A stretch of 64,000 nt of DNA from an uncultured euryarchaeote (GTDB lineage Archaea > Thermoplasmatota > Poseidoniia > Poseidoniales > Poseidoniaceae). The first letter of the stretch is position 1; every line of letters begins with the position of its first letter. The DNA lies in the NCBI GenBank assembly GCA_937892945.1, contig CALBIL010000098.1, forward strand, positions 33,996-97,995. The letters are read 5' to 3'. Below are positions 27,990-35,224 of the stretch, in pieces. The position numbers and the translations under genes were made by a program. A model generated the notes under the pieces. It did no database searches and was not told the DNA's origin. It saw only the letters and a list, made by a program, of their open reading frames with translations.

Positions 27990-28660
27990 ATTGCAGCATT
28001 TCCCACAACGACATTGACTTTTGAGAGTGAATTCATCGCTTGAAGCAACAAGTCTCGTAGTGCGTTATACAACGGATGCCAAGATTGCGAGAGGTGTGAT
28101 GGAGGGGATACAGGCAGGACGCCCTCACCGGTCGAAAGGACTGTTGCAAACGGTCGAACTTGACCAGTACCGCCCATTTCGATGATGAGAGAGAGATGGT
28201 ATGCTTCTTGTTGCTTGACCACTTTTGCTGATTCAATTTGAGCGACAGCACCCGCAGAAAGACCAGACAACCAGTGTTCTCCACGTTCATTTCGAGAATT
28301 GAGTTCAGTTTTGACGAGAACTTCTAGTAGTTCAGTAATCACTTCATTGGAAAGGCTCTGAAGTGGCGTATGAAGTGTGTCGGTAACAACGGGACCAGAT
28401 GTATTTTCAACAGCCACTTGTGGCTCTGAAATGAACTCAAACGCTCCATCGGGTTCATCCTCAAGCGCAAAGAGTGAGTCTGCAGTGAGTGTTTCTTCCT
28501 CATCTTCTTCCATAAAGGCTGCAAGTGGATCATCACTTAGTGTCACACTGTTGGTTGTATCCATTGATTGAACGGGTGTAACGACTGTTTGAACGGCACC
28601 AAGTTCTGCAAAAATATCCATTTCTTCATCTACTTCTTCGACAGTATTCCATGATTGCAC
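27986..28660 (-). CDS. Acidic hypothetical protein, 224 aa
   Basis: Not recognised. The N-terminal ~120 residues are acidic and low in complexity (FMEEDEEETLTADSLFALED) and probably disordered. The C-terminal ~100 residues are a folded alpha/beta-like region including QQEAYHLSLIIEMGGTGQV. The start is GTG 28660, with GGAAGTGGAA before it; ATG 28621 is an alternative. No signal peptide or membrane segment. It overlaps the OsmC gene tail by four bases on the opposite strand. Confidence 0.6.
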   Translation of the reverse strand: MQSWNTVEEVDEEMDIFAELGAVQTVVTPVQSMDTTNSVTLSDDPLAAFMEEDEEETLTADSLFALEDEPDGAFEFISEPQVAVENTSGPVVTDTLHTPLQSLSNEVITELLEVLVKTELNSRNERGEHWLSGLSAGAVAQIESAKVVKQQEAYHLSLIIEMGGTGQVRPFATVLSTGEGVLPVSPPSHLSQSWHPLYNALRDLLLQAMNSLSKVNVVVGNAAI

Positions 28661-28756
28661 AGTTCCACTTCCAACATGGACTTGACACTCCTAGTACATG
28701 AAAGAATGTTTTTTTTCATCTGAAGTGAAATTGCTCAATCAACCGATCGATGATGA

Positions 28757-29440
28757 ATGAATAAGTGTATGCTGTATGGAAAAAGTCATATGAGCCCTAC
28801 CATGACTTCTCATTGGGTAAAGATGAGGTTCAGTCGGCTGCATTGCGTTTTACTGCTTCTTCTTGTTTCGTCACTTGGTTTCTCATCAAGTCAAAGTTTT
28901 CCAATCGGAGTCGGAGAAAGCGCCAACGACGGCTGCCTATGCCATGGAGGTGCTTCGAACAGCACTGAAACTTCCCTCGTTGGTCTTCCAGCGTTTTTCG
29001 AAAGCAATCAAACCTATGACCTCACACTTGTGATCGAAGGTATTACCCCACTCCAAGCGAACTCTTCACAAGGTGGATTTCGCCTCTTAGTAAGTGAGGG
29101 TACGGTAGAGTTTACCAATCCAAATCAAACGCAAGAACTTGACGGCGGCTGGACCCATACCAGTGAGGGGAACGCTCAACGAGCATGGGATTTCACATGG
29201 ATGGCTCCCTCTGATAACACTACAAGCGTTGAATTCATTGCATTTGGAAATGCAGTTAATGGGAATGGAAACTCCATGGGTGATGCTTGGAACTCATATG
29301 GAGTCACAATACCAGGTACAAGCTTTGACGGAACTTTGACTCAACCGGATGTCGACCAAACATATTCAATCACTGACTTTTCACTCATCATTGGAGGGCT
29401 TTTCGCCATCCTTGCGTGTCTTTACGTCGTCATCAAGTAA
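28757..29440 (+). CDS. Secreted, membrane-anchored protein with Reeler / choice-of-anchor-V-like domain
   Basis: A hydrophobic signal segment (LHCVLLLLLVSSLGFSSS) is followed by FPIGVGESANDGCLCHGG, the GCxCHG motif that opens Reeler-like or choice-of-anchor-V domains. A beta-rich ~150-residue domain follows and a C-terminal helix (FSLIIGGLFAILACLYVVI) anchors it. The CxCH motif could bind a metal or haem, but this is not established. The signal peptide suggests translation may start at ATG 28823 (MRFSRLHC) or 28790 rather than 28757. It lies alone on its strand, and its stop abuts the convergent ftsZ stop. Confidence 0.7.
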   Translation: MNKCMLYGKSHMSPTMTSHWVKMRFSRLHCVLLLLLVSSLGFSSSQSFPIGVGESANDGCLCHGGASNSTETSLVGLPAFFESNQTYDLTLVIEGITPLQANSSQGGFRLLVSEGTVEFTNPNQTQELDGGWTHTSEGNAQRAWDFTWMAPSDNTTSVEFIAFGNAVNGNGNSMGDAWNSYGVTIPGTSFDGTLTQPDVDQTYSITDFSLIIGGLFAILACLYVVIK

Positions 29441-30580
29441 TCAGTTTACAAATTCGATTTGCTGATTGCGCAAGGCGCGTAATTGTCTGTTTTCACTTGC
29501 ACCATGAATTTGTTCACTTTTCACACCAGTCAAGACGAGCATGACCCGAATTTCCTCTCCTAATTCTTCTTTTACTGCTGCCCCCCATATGATTTGGGCG
29601 TGAGGCGAAATTTGATCTTTGATTATTTTAGCACAGCGTTCAGCTTCTCCAAGAGTAAGATTTGCTCCACCCACCACGTTGATGAGTGCACCACGCGCAT
29701 CGGAAGTATCGATGTCGAGGAGCGGTGAATGTAATGCCTCCATGGTAGCAGCTTCAGCACGGCCAGGTCCAGAAGCAGCGCCTAACCCAATCATTGCAAC
29801 TCCACTTCCGAAGTTGATGACTGAACGAAGATCTTCAAAGTCGAGGTTTACCATGCCGTCGATGGTGAGTAGTTCTGCAACACCGGTAATTGAGCGAACA
29901 AGTAATTCATCCCCAACTCTGAATGCACTGGAAATCGGCAAATCTTTGACACCCTCAATCTCTAACAAGCGTTCGTTAGGGATGACCAGTATTGTGTCGC
30001 AATGCTCCCTCAATCGTTCAAGGCCCCATTCAGCATTTTGCTTTCTTAGGGCACCTTCAGAAGTGAAGGGGTAGGTCACGACAGCAATTGTCATGGCCCC
30101 TTGTTGTTTTGCGAGTCGAGCGATTTGTCCAGCAGCACCGGTTCCAGAACCTCCACCCATTCCTGCAGTAATAATTGCCAGTTGAGTGTCATTTGTGATT
30201 CGTCGCAGTGCCAATTCGGATTCAAGTGCCGCAGCTTCGCCTTTAGTAGGGTCTCCACCAGCGCCTCGGCCACGTGCAGTTCTACCAATCAACACTTTTT
30301 CCTCAATTGGGGACATGAGTAGCGCTTGAGCATCCGTATTAATGGCATAACCAGTGACATAGGAATTTTCAAACAAGCCTTCTTCGGAAAGTCGACCTAT
30401 AGCATTGCAACCCGCTCCTCCAACACCGTAGACACGAATGCGAGGCTGGAGAGATTCCAGTAACGCCTGAAGTTCGACTTCGCTGCCTTCGCCAAGGGGT
30501 GGAGCGGTAGCTGCTGGGCTTGATGTTTCAGTTTCAGTGAGTTCCAATACTCGTTCAATCAAGTGTCGCATGAGCGTCAT
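29441..30580 (-). CDS. ftsZ: Cell division protein FtsZ
   Basis: Tubulin-fold GTPase. It has VYGVGGAGCNAIGRL (N-terminal nucleotide-binding strand), AGMGGGSGTGAAGQIARLAK (tubulin signature, with Ser in place of the usual Thr), VVTYPFTSEG, and the T7-loop region VNLDFEDLRSVI. It forms the division ring at mid-cell. The ORF track starts at 30706 inside radA; the first 42 residues of that version are unrelated to FtsZ, so ATG 30580 (or 30571) is preferred, giving 379 aa. radA lies 79 bases upstream on the same strand. No membrane-tether motif is evident at the C-terminus (ends RNQQIEFVN). Confidence 0.94.
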   Translation of the reverse strand: MTLMRHLIERVLELTETETSSPAATAPPLGEGSEVELQALLESLQPRIRVYGVGGAGCNAIGRLSEEGLFENSYVTGYAINTDAQALLMSPIEEKVLIGRTARGRGAGGDPTKGEAAALESELALRRITNDTQLAIITAGMGGGSGTGAAGQIARLAKQQGAMTIAVVTYPFTSEGALRKQNAEWGLERLREHCDTILVIPNERLLEIEGVKDLPISSAFRVGDELLVRSITGVAELLTIDGMVNLDFEDLRSVINFGSGVAMIGLGAASGPGRAEAATMEALHSPLLDIDTSDARGALINVVGGANLTLGEAERCAKIIKDQISPHAQIIWGAAVKEELGEEIRVMLVLTGVKSEQIHGASENRQLRALRNQQIEFVN

Positions 30581-30617
30581 GCTTACCCAAGTGACCTTGA
30601 ATGTGCCGCCGCTCTCG

Positions 30618-30634
30618 ACCGCTAAACAAGCGGT
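30618..30634. repeat. Perfect 6-bp inverted repeat in the radA-ftsZ gap
   Basis: ACCGCT-AAACA-AGCGGT forms a perfect stem of six with a five-base loop, between the radA stop and the ftsZ start. On the plus strand it is followed by T-rich sequence (TTTTTAGGGGTTTTTT), like an intrinsic terminator, yet both neighbouring genes are on the minus strand. In the ftsZ mRNA it would form a leader hairpin about 40 bases before the start codon. Confidence 0.5.
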
Positions 30635-30659
30635 TTTTAGGGGTTTTTTCTCACACCAC

Positions 30660-31697
30660 TCAGTCTCGAAGACCGTCTTCAGTGACTTGGTACACACATT
30701 CACCATCAGGCAAGTTTGGTGAATCTACAAGACGAGCAATTCTTCGTCCACCTTTTGCTTTACGTAGGTAAAGTCTGAAGGTTGATGCGTGAGCTAGAAT
30801 ATGGCCGCCGATCGGCTTTGTTGGGTCGCCCCACATAGCGTCAGGCTTCGAATGAACTTGGTTGGTAACAAGGACAAGTGCATTGTTAATATCTGCAAGT
30901 TGCTTCAAGTCTTTGAGATGCCGATTGAGTTTTTGCTGACGGTTTGCAAGCATTCCACGACCGATATACTCAGCTCGGAAATGGCTTGTGAGTGAATCTA
31001 CGATGATCATCTTGACGTTGAGTCCTTTGCTCATTCGCTTAATTTCATCAACTAAAAGCATCTGATGAGCAGAGTTGTATGCACGTGCAACGTGGATACG
31101 ACTGAGAACTTGCTCTGGGTCGAGTCCGTGTCCTCGTGCCATCTGAGTGATGCGCTCTGGACGGAATGTATCTTCGGTATCGATGTAGAATATATCGCCA
31201 TCAAATCCACCTTCTTCCAATGGAAGAGTGCAATTCACAGCAAGTTGATGGCCGATTTGGGTTTTTCCACTACCAAATGCACCGTAGACTTCAACCAGAG
31301 CTTGGGTTTCAAAACCACCGCCGAGCAAATCATCAATCGATTGAACCTTTGCTGAGAGTTTGAGAACTTCACGTCGTCGCTCTAACAGAGCACCACCGGA
31401 GAGAAAACCACCAATGTTGGCCATTTTCTTAGCGCCACCGATGATTTTTGTTGCCACTGCTTCACCAAGTTCAGCTTGGTCTGCAAGGTCTCCCGGAGAC
31501 ATGACTGCAAGTGCAAGGAGATCGTCAAATCCCGCTTCACGGAGTTTTTCTGCTGTTGCTGGACCAACGCCTGGGAGGTCTTCGATGAGGGGTTCGGGTA
31601 CGTCCTCTTCGGGTGGCATCAATACAGGTGCTTCCTCCTTCGGGTCTTCATTGTTTTCAATTTCTACTTTTGCTGATTTCTTTGCTTTGGCTGCCAT
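30660..31697 (-). CDS. radA: DNA repair and recombination protein RadA
   Basis: 345 residues of archaeal RadA/Rad51. An acidic N-terminal tail precedes the helix-hairpin-helix DNA-binding domain ([20 protein letters not shown], about residues 43-62). The ATPase core follows, with Walker [14 protein letters not shown] and Walker [16 protein letters not shown]. It forms filaments on single-stranded DNA and drives strand exchange. The protein ends [11 protein letters not shown], the usual RadA C-terminus. The ATG at 31697 has GGAAGTGA upstream. ftsZ follows downstream on the same strand. Confidence 0.96.
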   Translation of the reverse strand: MAAKAKKSAKVEIENNEDPKEEAPVLMPPEEDVPEPLIEDLPGVGPATAEKLREAGFDDLLALAVMSPGDLADQAELGEAVATKIIGGAKKMANIGGFLSGGALLERRREVLKLSAKVQSIDDLLGGGFETQALVEVYGAFGSGKTQIGHQLAVNCTLPLEEGGFDGDIFYIDTEDTFRPERITQMARGHGLDPEQVLSRIHVARAYNSAHQMLLVDEIKRMSKGLNVKMIIVDSLTSHFRAEYIGRGMLANRQQKLNRHLKDLKQLADINNALVLVTNQVHSKPDAMWGDPTKPIGGHILAHASTFRLYLRKAKGGRRIARLVDSPNLPDGECVYQVTEDGLRD

Positions 31698-31731
31698 ATC
31701 TGTTCACTTCCAACCCATGCTGGTATGCCAA

Positions 31732-31740
31732 GGGTATATC
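31732..31740 (-). promoter_or_regulatory. Candidate TATA box of radA
   Basis: On the minus strand GATATACCC lies about 40 bases before the radA ATG. This would place the transcription start about 13 bases ahead of the ATG, leaving room for the GGAAGTGA ribosome-binding-like sequence. Position and composition are the only evidence. Confidence 0.35.
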
Positions 31741-31823
31741 AAAGACAGAATCAGGGCGCGACGCTAAACCGTTCCAAGAAAGAGCGGGGAGGGTCGTCTA
31801 AAAGCGGTACTGAAAGGGTTCTA

Positions 31824-31859
31824 TTCACTTTAAGTTCACTTTTATAAAACGGAAAGTGA
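31824..31859. promoter_or_regulatory. Repeated TTCACTTT half-sites and inverted repeat around a TATAAAA, upstream of radA
   Basis: TTCACTTT occurs twice in direct orientation (31824 and 31835). The second copy pairs with AAAGTGA (31853-31859) as a perfect seven-base inverted repeat, TCACTTT/AAAGTGA, enclosing TATAAAACGG. The block sits in the 179-base gap upstream of radA (minus strand) and downstream of the lipoprotein gene. It could be an operator for radA or a terminator structure of the lipoprotein gene. Confidence 0.4.
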
Positions 31860-31876
31860 TTGGCAGGAGGCGGATT

Positions 31877-32707
31877 TCACTCTTCGGGCGCTGGAACAGC
31901 CATCGGATTTGGAATACTTTCGTCAGCGACATAAGCGATGGTTACGGTGTGGTCGACGTTGACTTGTTCGTTACCATTTCCTTCTGCCGTGACATCGACT
32001 TCAAGTTTCCAAGTTCCAGGTTCAATGAAGTATTGGTTATACATCCAACTCGCATCTTGTCCATCGCCGATTTGTTCCGGTGCAGATTCTGTAGCAACAG
32101 CGTCAGTTGAATTGAGTAATCTCCAGGTCACTGTAACTGTTTGTCCTTGCAATAATGGATTTGGTCCGTTCTCTGGGTTTGCGACTGTAGAGTCAATTTT
32201 TATTTGCTCTGGTGCCCCACAATCACAGTCCGGAGTTGTTTCAATATTCATCGAATCCGGGCTGGCTGTATTTGTTTGAGACCATGTGATTCTTTTGTCG
32301 ATACGGATGGTGATGTTTTCGAAGTATTCATTTTCTTGGTCATCGATGGCACCAATGGCGGCGGAGAACAAGCCGTGGGTAAGATAGGTGTAGGTTATTT
32401 CACCGTTTTCAGCCGCATTATTTTCAATCATACTGGAACCATCACCGGGGATATAGTAGAATGTCACCATTTCACCCGCAGAGGATTTTGTGTAAGAGAA
32501 ATCAAACATAACTTCAACGCCATTTTCAGATACCTGCTGGTTATTTTGCATGACTTCCTCAATCACTCCAGAAGTAGTCTCATAGTAGACAACGAAATCG
32601 ATGGCAGTGTTTTTGCCTTTCACTTCTTCATCGCCCAGGCAACCTGCAAAAGATGCGCAAAGAAGCAGTAGGCACAGTAAGATCGGGATTGGCAAGTGCG
32701 CTCGCAT
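31877..32707 (-). CDS. Secreted lipoprotein with PKD-like beta domain
   Basis: A signal peptide with a lipobox (LLLLCASFAGCLGDEE) indicates lipid attachment at the Cys. Two beta-rich stretches follow; the first contains FDFSYTKSSAGEMVTFYYIPG and is consistent with a PKD-like module. A CDCG motif (about residue 163) may bind metal. The protein ends in an acidic Pro-rich tail. No family is recognised with confidence. It is followed on the same strand by radA after 179 bases, so it is probably a separate unit. Confidence 0.65.
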   Translation of the reverse strand: MRAHLPIPILLCLLLLCASFAGCLGDEEVKGKNTAIDFVVYYETTSGVIEEVMQNNQQVSENGVEVMFDFSYTKSSAGEMVTFYYIPGDGSSMIENNAAENGEITYTYLTHGLFSAAIGAIDDQENEYFENITIRIDKRITWSQTNTASPDSMNIETTPDCDCGAPEQIKIDSTVANPENGPNPLLQGQTVTVTWRLLNSTDAVATESAPEQIGDGQDASWMYNQYFIEPGTWKLEVDVTAEGNGNEQVNVDHTVTIAYVADESIPNPMAVPAPEE

Positions 32708-32847
32708 ATGTTATGTCACGCGCTCCTTCTTCATCAATCCAATGCCGATTTTGGTTATTTTAGTCTAAAAACAGCCATATTGGCGGTCACATTGCTTGCA
32801 AGGGGCATCGGTGCATTGAAGAACGGGATGAGTTCAGCCAAGGCCAT

Positions 32848-32922
32848 AACGAGGTGGGGTAGTCTGGATATCCCGTCGGGCTCATAACCCGGAGATCGAT
32901 GGTTCAAATCCATCTCTCGTTA
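32848..32922 (+). tRNA. Initiator tRNA-Met (CAT)
   Basis: The cloverleaf can be drawn in full. Acceptor AACGAGG/TCTCGTT (last pair G-T), D arm GGGT...ATCCC, anticodon arm with three G-C pairs around CTCATAA, T arm GATGG-TTCAAAT-CCATC, discriminator A. The A1-U72 pair and the GGG/CCC anticodon stem are the archaeal initiator features. The anticodon arm and variable loop CCGTCGGGCTCATAACCCG match those I recall for haloarchaeal initiator tRNA. The CCA end is encoded (32923-32925). No intron. Confidence 0.93.
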
Positions 32923-32928
32923 CCATGT

Positions 32929-33678
32929 TCAATACTTGTAGTAGTCGTGTTGTGGTTTTAACAGATCCATTGCTGCTTGCAGCCGAGCGTTTGCCGCAGC
33001 TTCACCACGTTCGATTGCTCCAATTTCTTCAAAGATTCTTGTGGCCTGTTGTTGACAAGCATCGACTGAACCGATTCCAGCATCAACTGCCGATTGTAAG
33101 ACCGTTCTTACATCGTGTGCATCAGCTTCAGGTTGATGCGGCGGTTGTAATTGAAAGAGCCCATTTGACAGTATTACAGGCCCAGCAGCATGAACTGCCG
33201 CAACGAATCGATTGACTCGTTTTTTATCGAACCCGAGCAATGTACATGCCTCCATTGCACTGGCAACATGGCCGGGTGACAACTTTTCACATTTGGAAAA
33301 AGCCTTCATCGCCGCTCCATTTTTCCCTGCGTGAGCATATATTTTTCCAGCACGGCGATAATCTTCAGCCGGAGCAGTCATTTTTTCGAGTAAATGAGGG
33401 GCCGCTTTCGCGAGGAGCCGAATCAGTGTTTTCCGTTCACGATGGAGTGTTTTTACGCTTGCTATCGCCTGTTGTGTTTTACCTCGGGCCAAAAAAACAT
33501 CACAAAGAATTCGTAAACCTTTGACCAGCATAATTTGTGCATCCGCAGTTCTCTTCTTCTGCGAGAGGAACATCTCCGTGAATTGAGTCGCCATAACTTC
33601 TGACATTTCCATTCTCCCATCCTCAATATACCGCTCCAATTGAAGCAGAGTTTGAGCGGGGTCATTCATTCCAAACAT
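32929..33678 (-). CDS. Helical hypothetical protein (TPR-like)
   Basis: About 249 residues, almost entirely alpha-helical, with TPR-like spacing in RRAGKIYAHAGKNGAAMKAF and nearby repeats. No catalytic motif, signal peptide or membrane helix is seen. The ORF track begins at 33759; ATG 33678 (MFGMNDPAQ) or 33669 is more natural, because the upstream residues are basic and unlike the rest. Its stop lies only three bases beyond the encoded CCA of the convergent tRNA-Met. Function unknown. Confidence 0.6.
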   Translation of the reverse strand: MFGMNDPAQTLLQLERYIEDGRMEMSEVMATQFTEMFLSQKKRTADAQIMLVKGLRILCDVFLARGKTQQAIASVKTLHRERKTLIRLLAKAAPHLLEKMTAPAEDYRRAGKIYAHAGKNGAAMKAFSKCEKLSPGHVASAMEACTLLGFDKKRVNRFVAAVHAAGPVILSNGLFQLQPPHQPEADAHDVRTVLQSAVDAGIGSVDACQQQATRIFEEIGAIERGEAAANARLQAAMDLLKPQHDYYKY

Positions 33679-33814
33679 GGCGACATTCCCTGCTGTAAGT
33701 GATGACCTATCATGCCTTTGCATGTTCGCTCGACCGGGAGAAAACCCTTTTAGAATCATTCAGGCGTTTGAAAATTAAGCGTTGGCGTTTATTTGGCTGA
33801 GTTCATGGGGGTGC

Positions 33815-34348
33815 ATGGACCAACGAGTTAGCATCGCAATCACTGGGACGCCAGGCACAGGTAAAACAACACTTTGTGAAGCACTGAGCGAATCTTTTTT
33901 GGTGCTCTCTCTGGAGGAATTAGCGGAACAATATGGGTGCTTGGGCGCCGTTGATGCAACCGATGACTCCGCTCCTCTCGACATTCACCTTTTGGCTGAA
34001 AAATGGCATGATGAAGGAGAGGGTGTTACTTTTATCGACGGCCACCTTTCTCATCTTCTTGAAGTCGACGCCATCGTCGTTTTACGTTGCAATCCAGTTC
34101 AATTGAAACAACGATTAGAGTCAAGGGCCTATTCGCAATCGAAAATAGCAGCTAATGTTGAATGGGAATTACTTTCTGGAACCTGGTCAGAACTTCTCGA
34201 ATTTGAAATTGAAGCACCGATTTTAGAACTTGATAGCACTTCATTGTCCATTGAAGAAATGCATTCTCAGATAGTTGAATGGGTAGGAAATAAATGCCCA
34301 TCCCTCTCACTTGCGGAATCGAGTTCGCAAGCGATTGGATGGATGTAA
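33815..34348 (+). CDS. Adenylate kinase, AK6/Fap7 type
   Basis: 177 residues with an N-terminal P-loop ITGTPGTGKTTLCEAL and the family-specific RLESRAYSQSKIAANVEWEL segment, equivalent to the RL..RgYs..Ki.ENv..E motif of archaeal and eukaryotic AK6/Fap7. These proteins act as atypical adenylate kinases and as ATPases in small-ribosomal-subunit maturation with uS11. ATG 33815 is chosen because it begins directly before the P-loop strand; the TTG at 33782 adds unrelated residues. The next gene follows after 69 bases. Confidence 0.88.
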   Translation: MDQRVSIAITGTPGTGKTTLCEALSESFLVLSLEELAEQYGCLGAVDATDDSAPLDIHLLAEKWHDEGEGVTFIDGHLSHLLEVDAIVVLRCNPVQLKQRLESRAYSQSKIAANVEWELLSGTWSELLEFEIEAPILELDSTSLSIEEMHSQIVEWVGNKCPSLSLAESSSQAIGWM

Positions 34349-34417
34349 GTCCCTCTTTTTGTTCAGTGACAACCGCAACAACAAACACCCCTCGGTTACG
34401 GCAGGAGTTTGAGAATC

Positions 34418-35125
34418 ATGGCTTTAGAAAAACTTCGGAGTGCGTGGGAAGACATTTTAGATCCAATTCTGGGTTCGCTTTCAGGCGTGAAACCATCAAC
34501 AGTAACATGGGTGGCACTCCCCATTGGGATACTCGGTGGACTTGCCGTTTTGACTGCAGAAGATTCAGTGTACGGGGCAAACATGTTGTTTGGAGGGGGC
34601 CTCTTGATCATCATGGCCATGATTTTGGACGGTTTAGACGGTCCTTTAGCACGGAAGTACGGTAATGTCACTCGATGGGGCGACTATCTCGATCACACCT
34701 TTGACCGTTTATTGGATGCTGTTTGGATTCTGTGTATATCCGGTTCAGTGTTCGTTGGTGACTTTACTCTTGGTTTCGTCGCTGCTTGGCTCACTTTACT
34801 CGGCTCTTACATGGGAACTCAAGCCCAAGCAGTCGCTGGTTCCCGTAATTACCGAGGCTTTTCCAGAGCAGATCGAACAATTCTTTCAATTGTGGCCATT
34901 TTCCTCACCGGTATTTTCATCCACACTGGTGTTGAAGATTTTGGCATGTTCCCCGGAATTCTTGACCACATCCCAATCAACCCGATGAGCGTGATTGTAT
35001 TGATTTCTGCATTTGGCGGTTTGTGGACTTTCATTGTCCGTTTTCAACAGGCTAAAACTGAAATTTCCCGTATCGATTCTGAAGACCCATTACCTCAACC
35101 AAATCAGGCTTCTGAAGACGAGTAA
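34418..35125 (+). CDS. CDP-alcohol phosphatidyltransferase
   Basis: Integral membrane enzyme with the complete CDP-alcohol phosphotransferase signature: DGPLARKYGNVTRWGDYLDH followed by TFD, matching DGxxARx8GxxxDxxxD. About six hydrophobic helices are visible across 235 residues. In archaea such enzymes attach polar head groups to CDP-archaeol, for example to make archaetidylinositol phosphate or archaetidylglycerol phosphate; the acceptor here is not determined. ATG 34418 is preferred, with GGAG ahead of it; the ORF track TTG 34409 is three codons upstream. The C-terminal tail is acidic. Confidence 0.9.
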   Translation: MALEKLRSAWEDILDPILGSLSGVKPSTVTWVALPIGILGGLAVLTAEDSVYGANMLFGGGLLIIMAMILDGLDGPLARKYGNVTRWGDYLDHTFDRLLDAVWILCISGSVFVGDFTLGFVAAWLTLLGSYMGTQAQAVAGSRNYRGFSRADRTILSIVAIFLTGIFIHTGVEDFGMFPGILDHIPINPMSVIVLISAFGGLWTFIVRFQQAKTEISRIDSEDPLPQPNQASEDE

Positions 35126-35140
35126 TCTCGCCCTTGCGGT

Positions 35141-35155
35141 CACCCCGTAGGGGTG
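35141..35155. repeat. Perfect inverted repeat CACCCC-GTA-GGGGTG
   Basis: A six-base G/C-rich stem with a three-base loop lies 15 bases after the phosphatidyltransferase stop and before the FN3 surface protein gene. It has no following T tract, so a classical intrinsic terminator is not supported. It may act as an mRNA 3'-end structure. Confidence 0.4.
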
Positions 35156-35224
35156 TGTTGAAACCCTTGTTTAGCGAATGAATATGCGACATGCTCATAA
35201 CCGTTGCATGCGACAAGTGAATTG

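Noticed and set aside
30581-30706. N-terminal extension of FtsZ from 30706
   Set aside because: The extra 42 residues overlap radA and resemble no FtsZ; the ATG at 30580 gives a normal start.
32758-32770. TTTTAG-T-CTAAAA palindrome upstream of the initiator tRNA
   Set aside because: A six-base AT-rich palindrome is expected by chance at this frequency, and its distance from both neighbouring genes fits no standard element.
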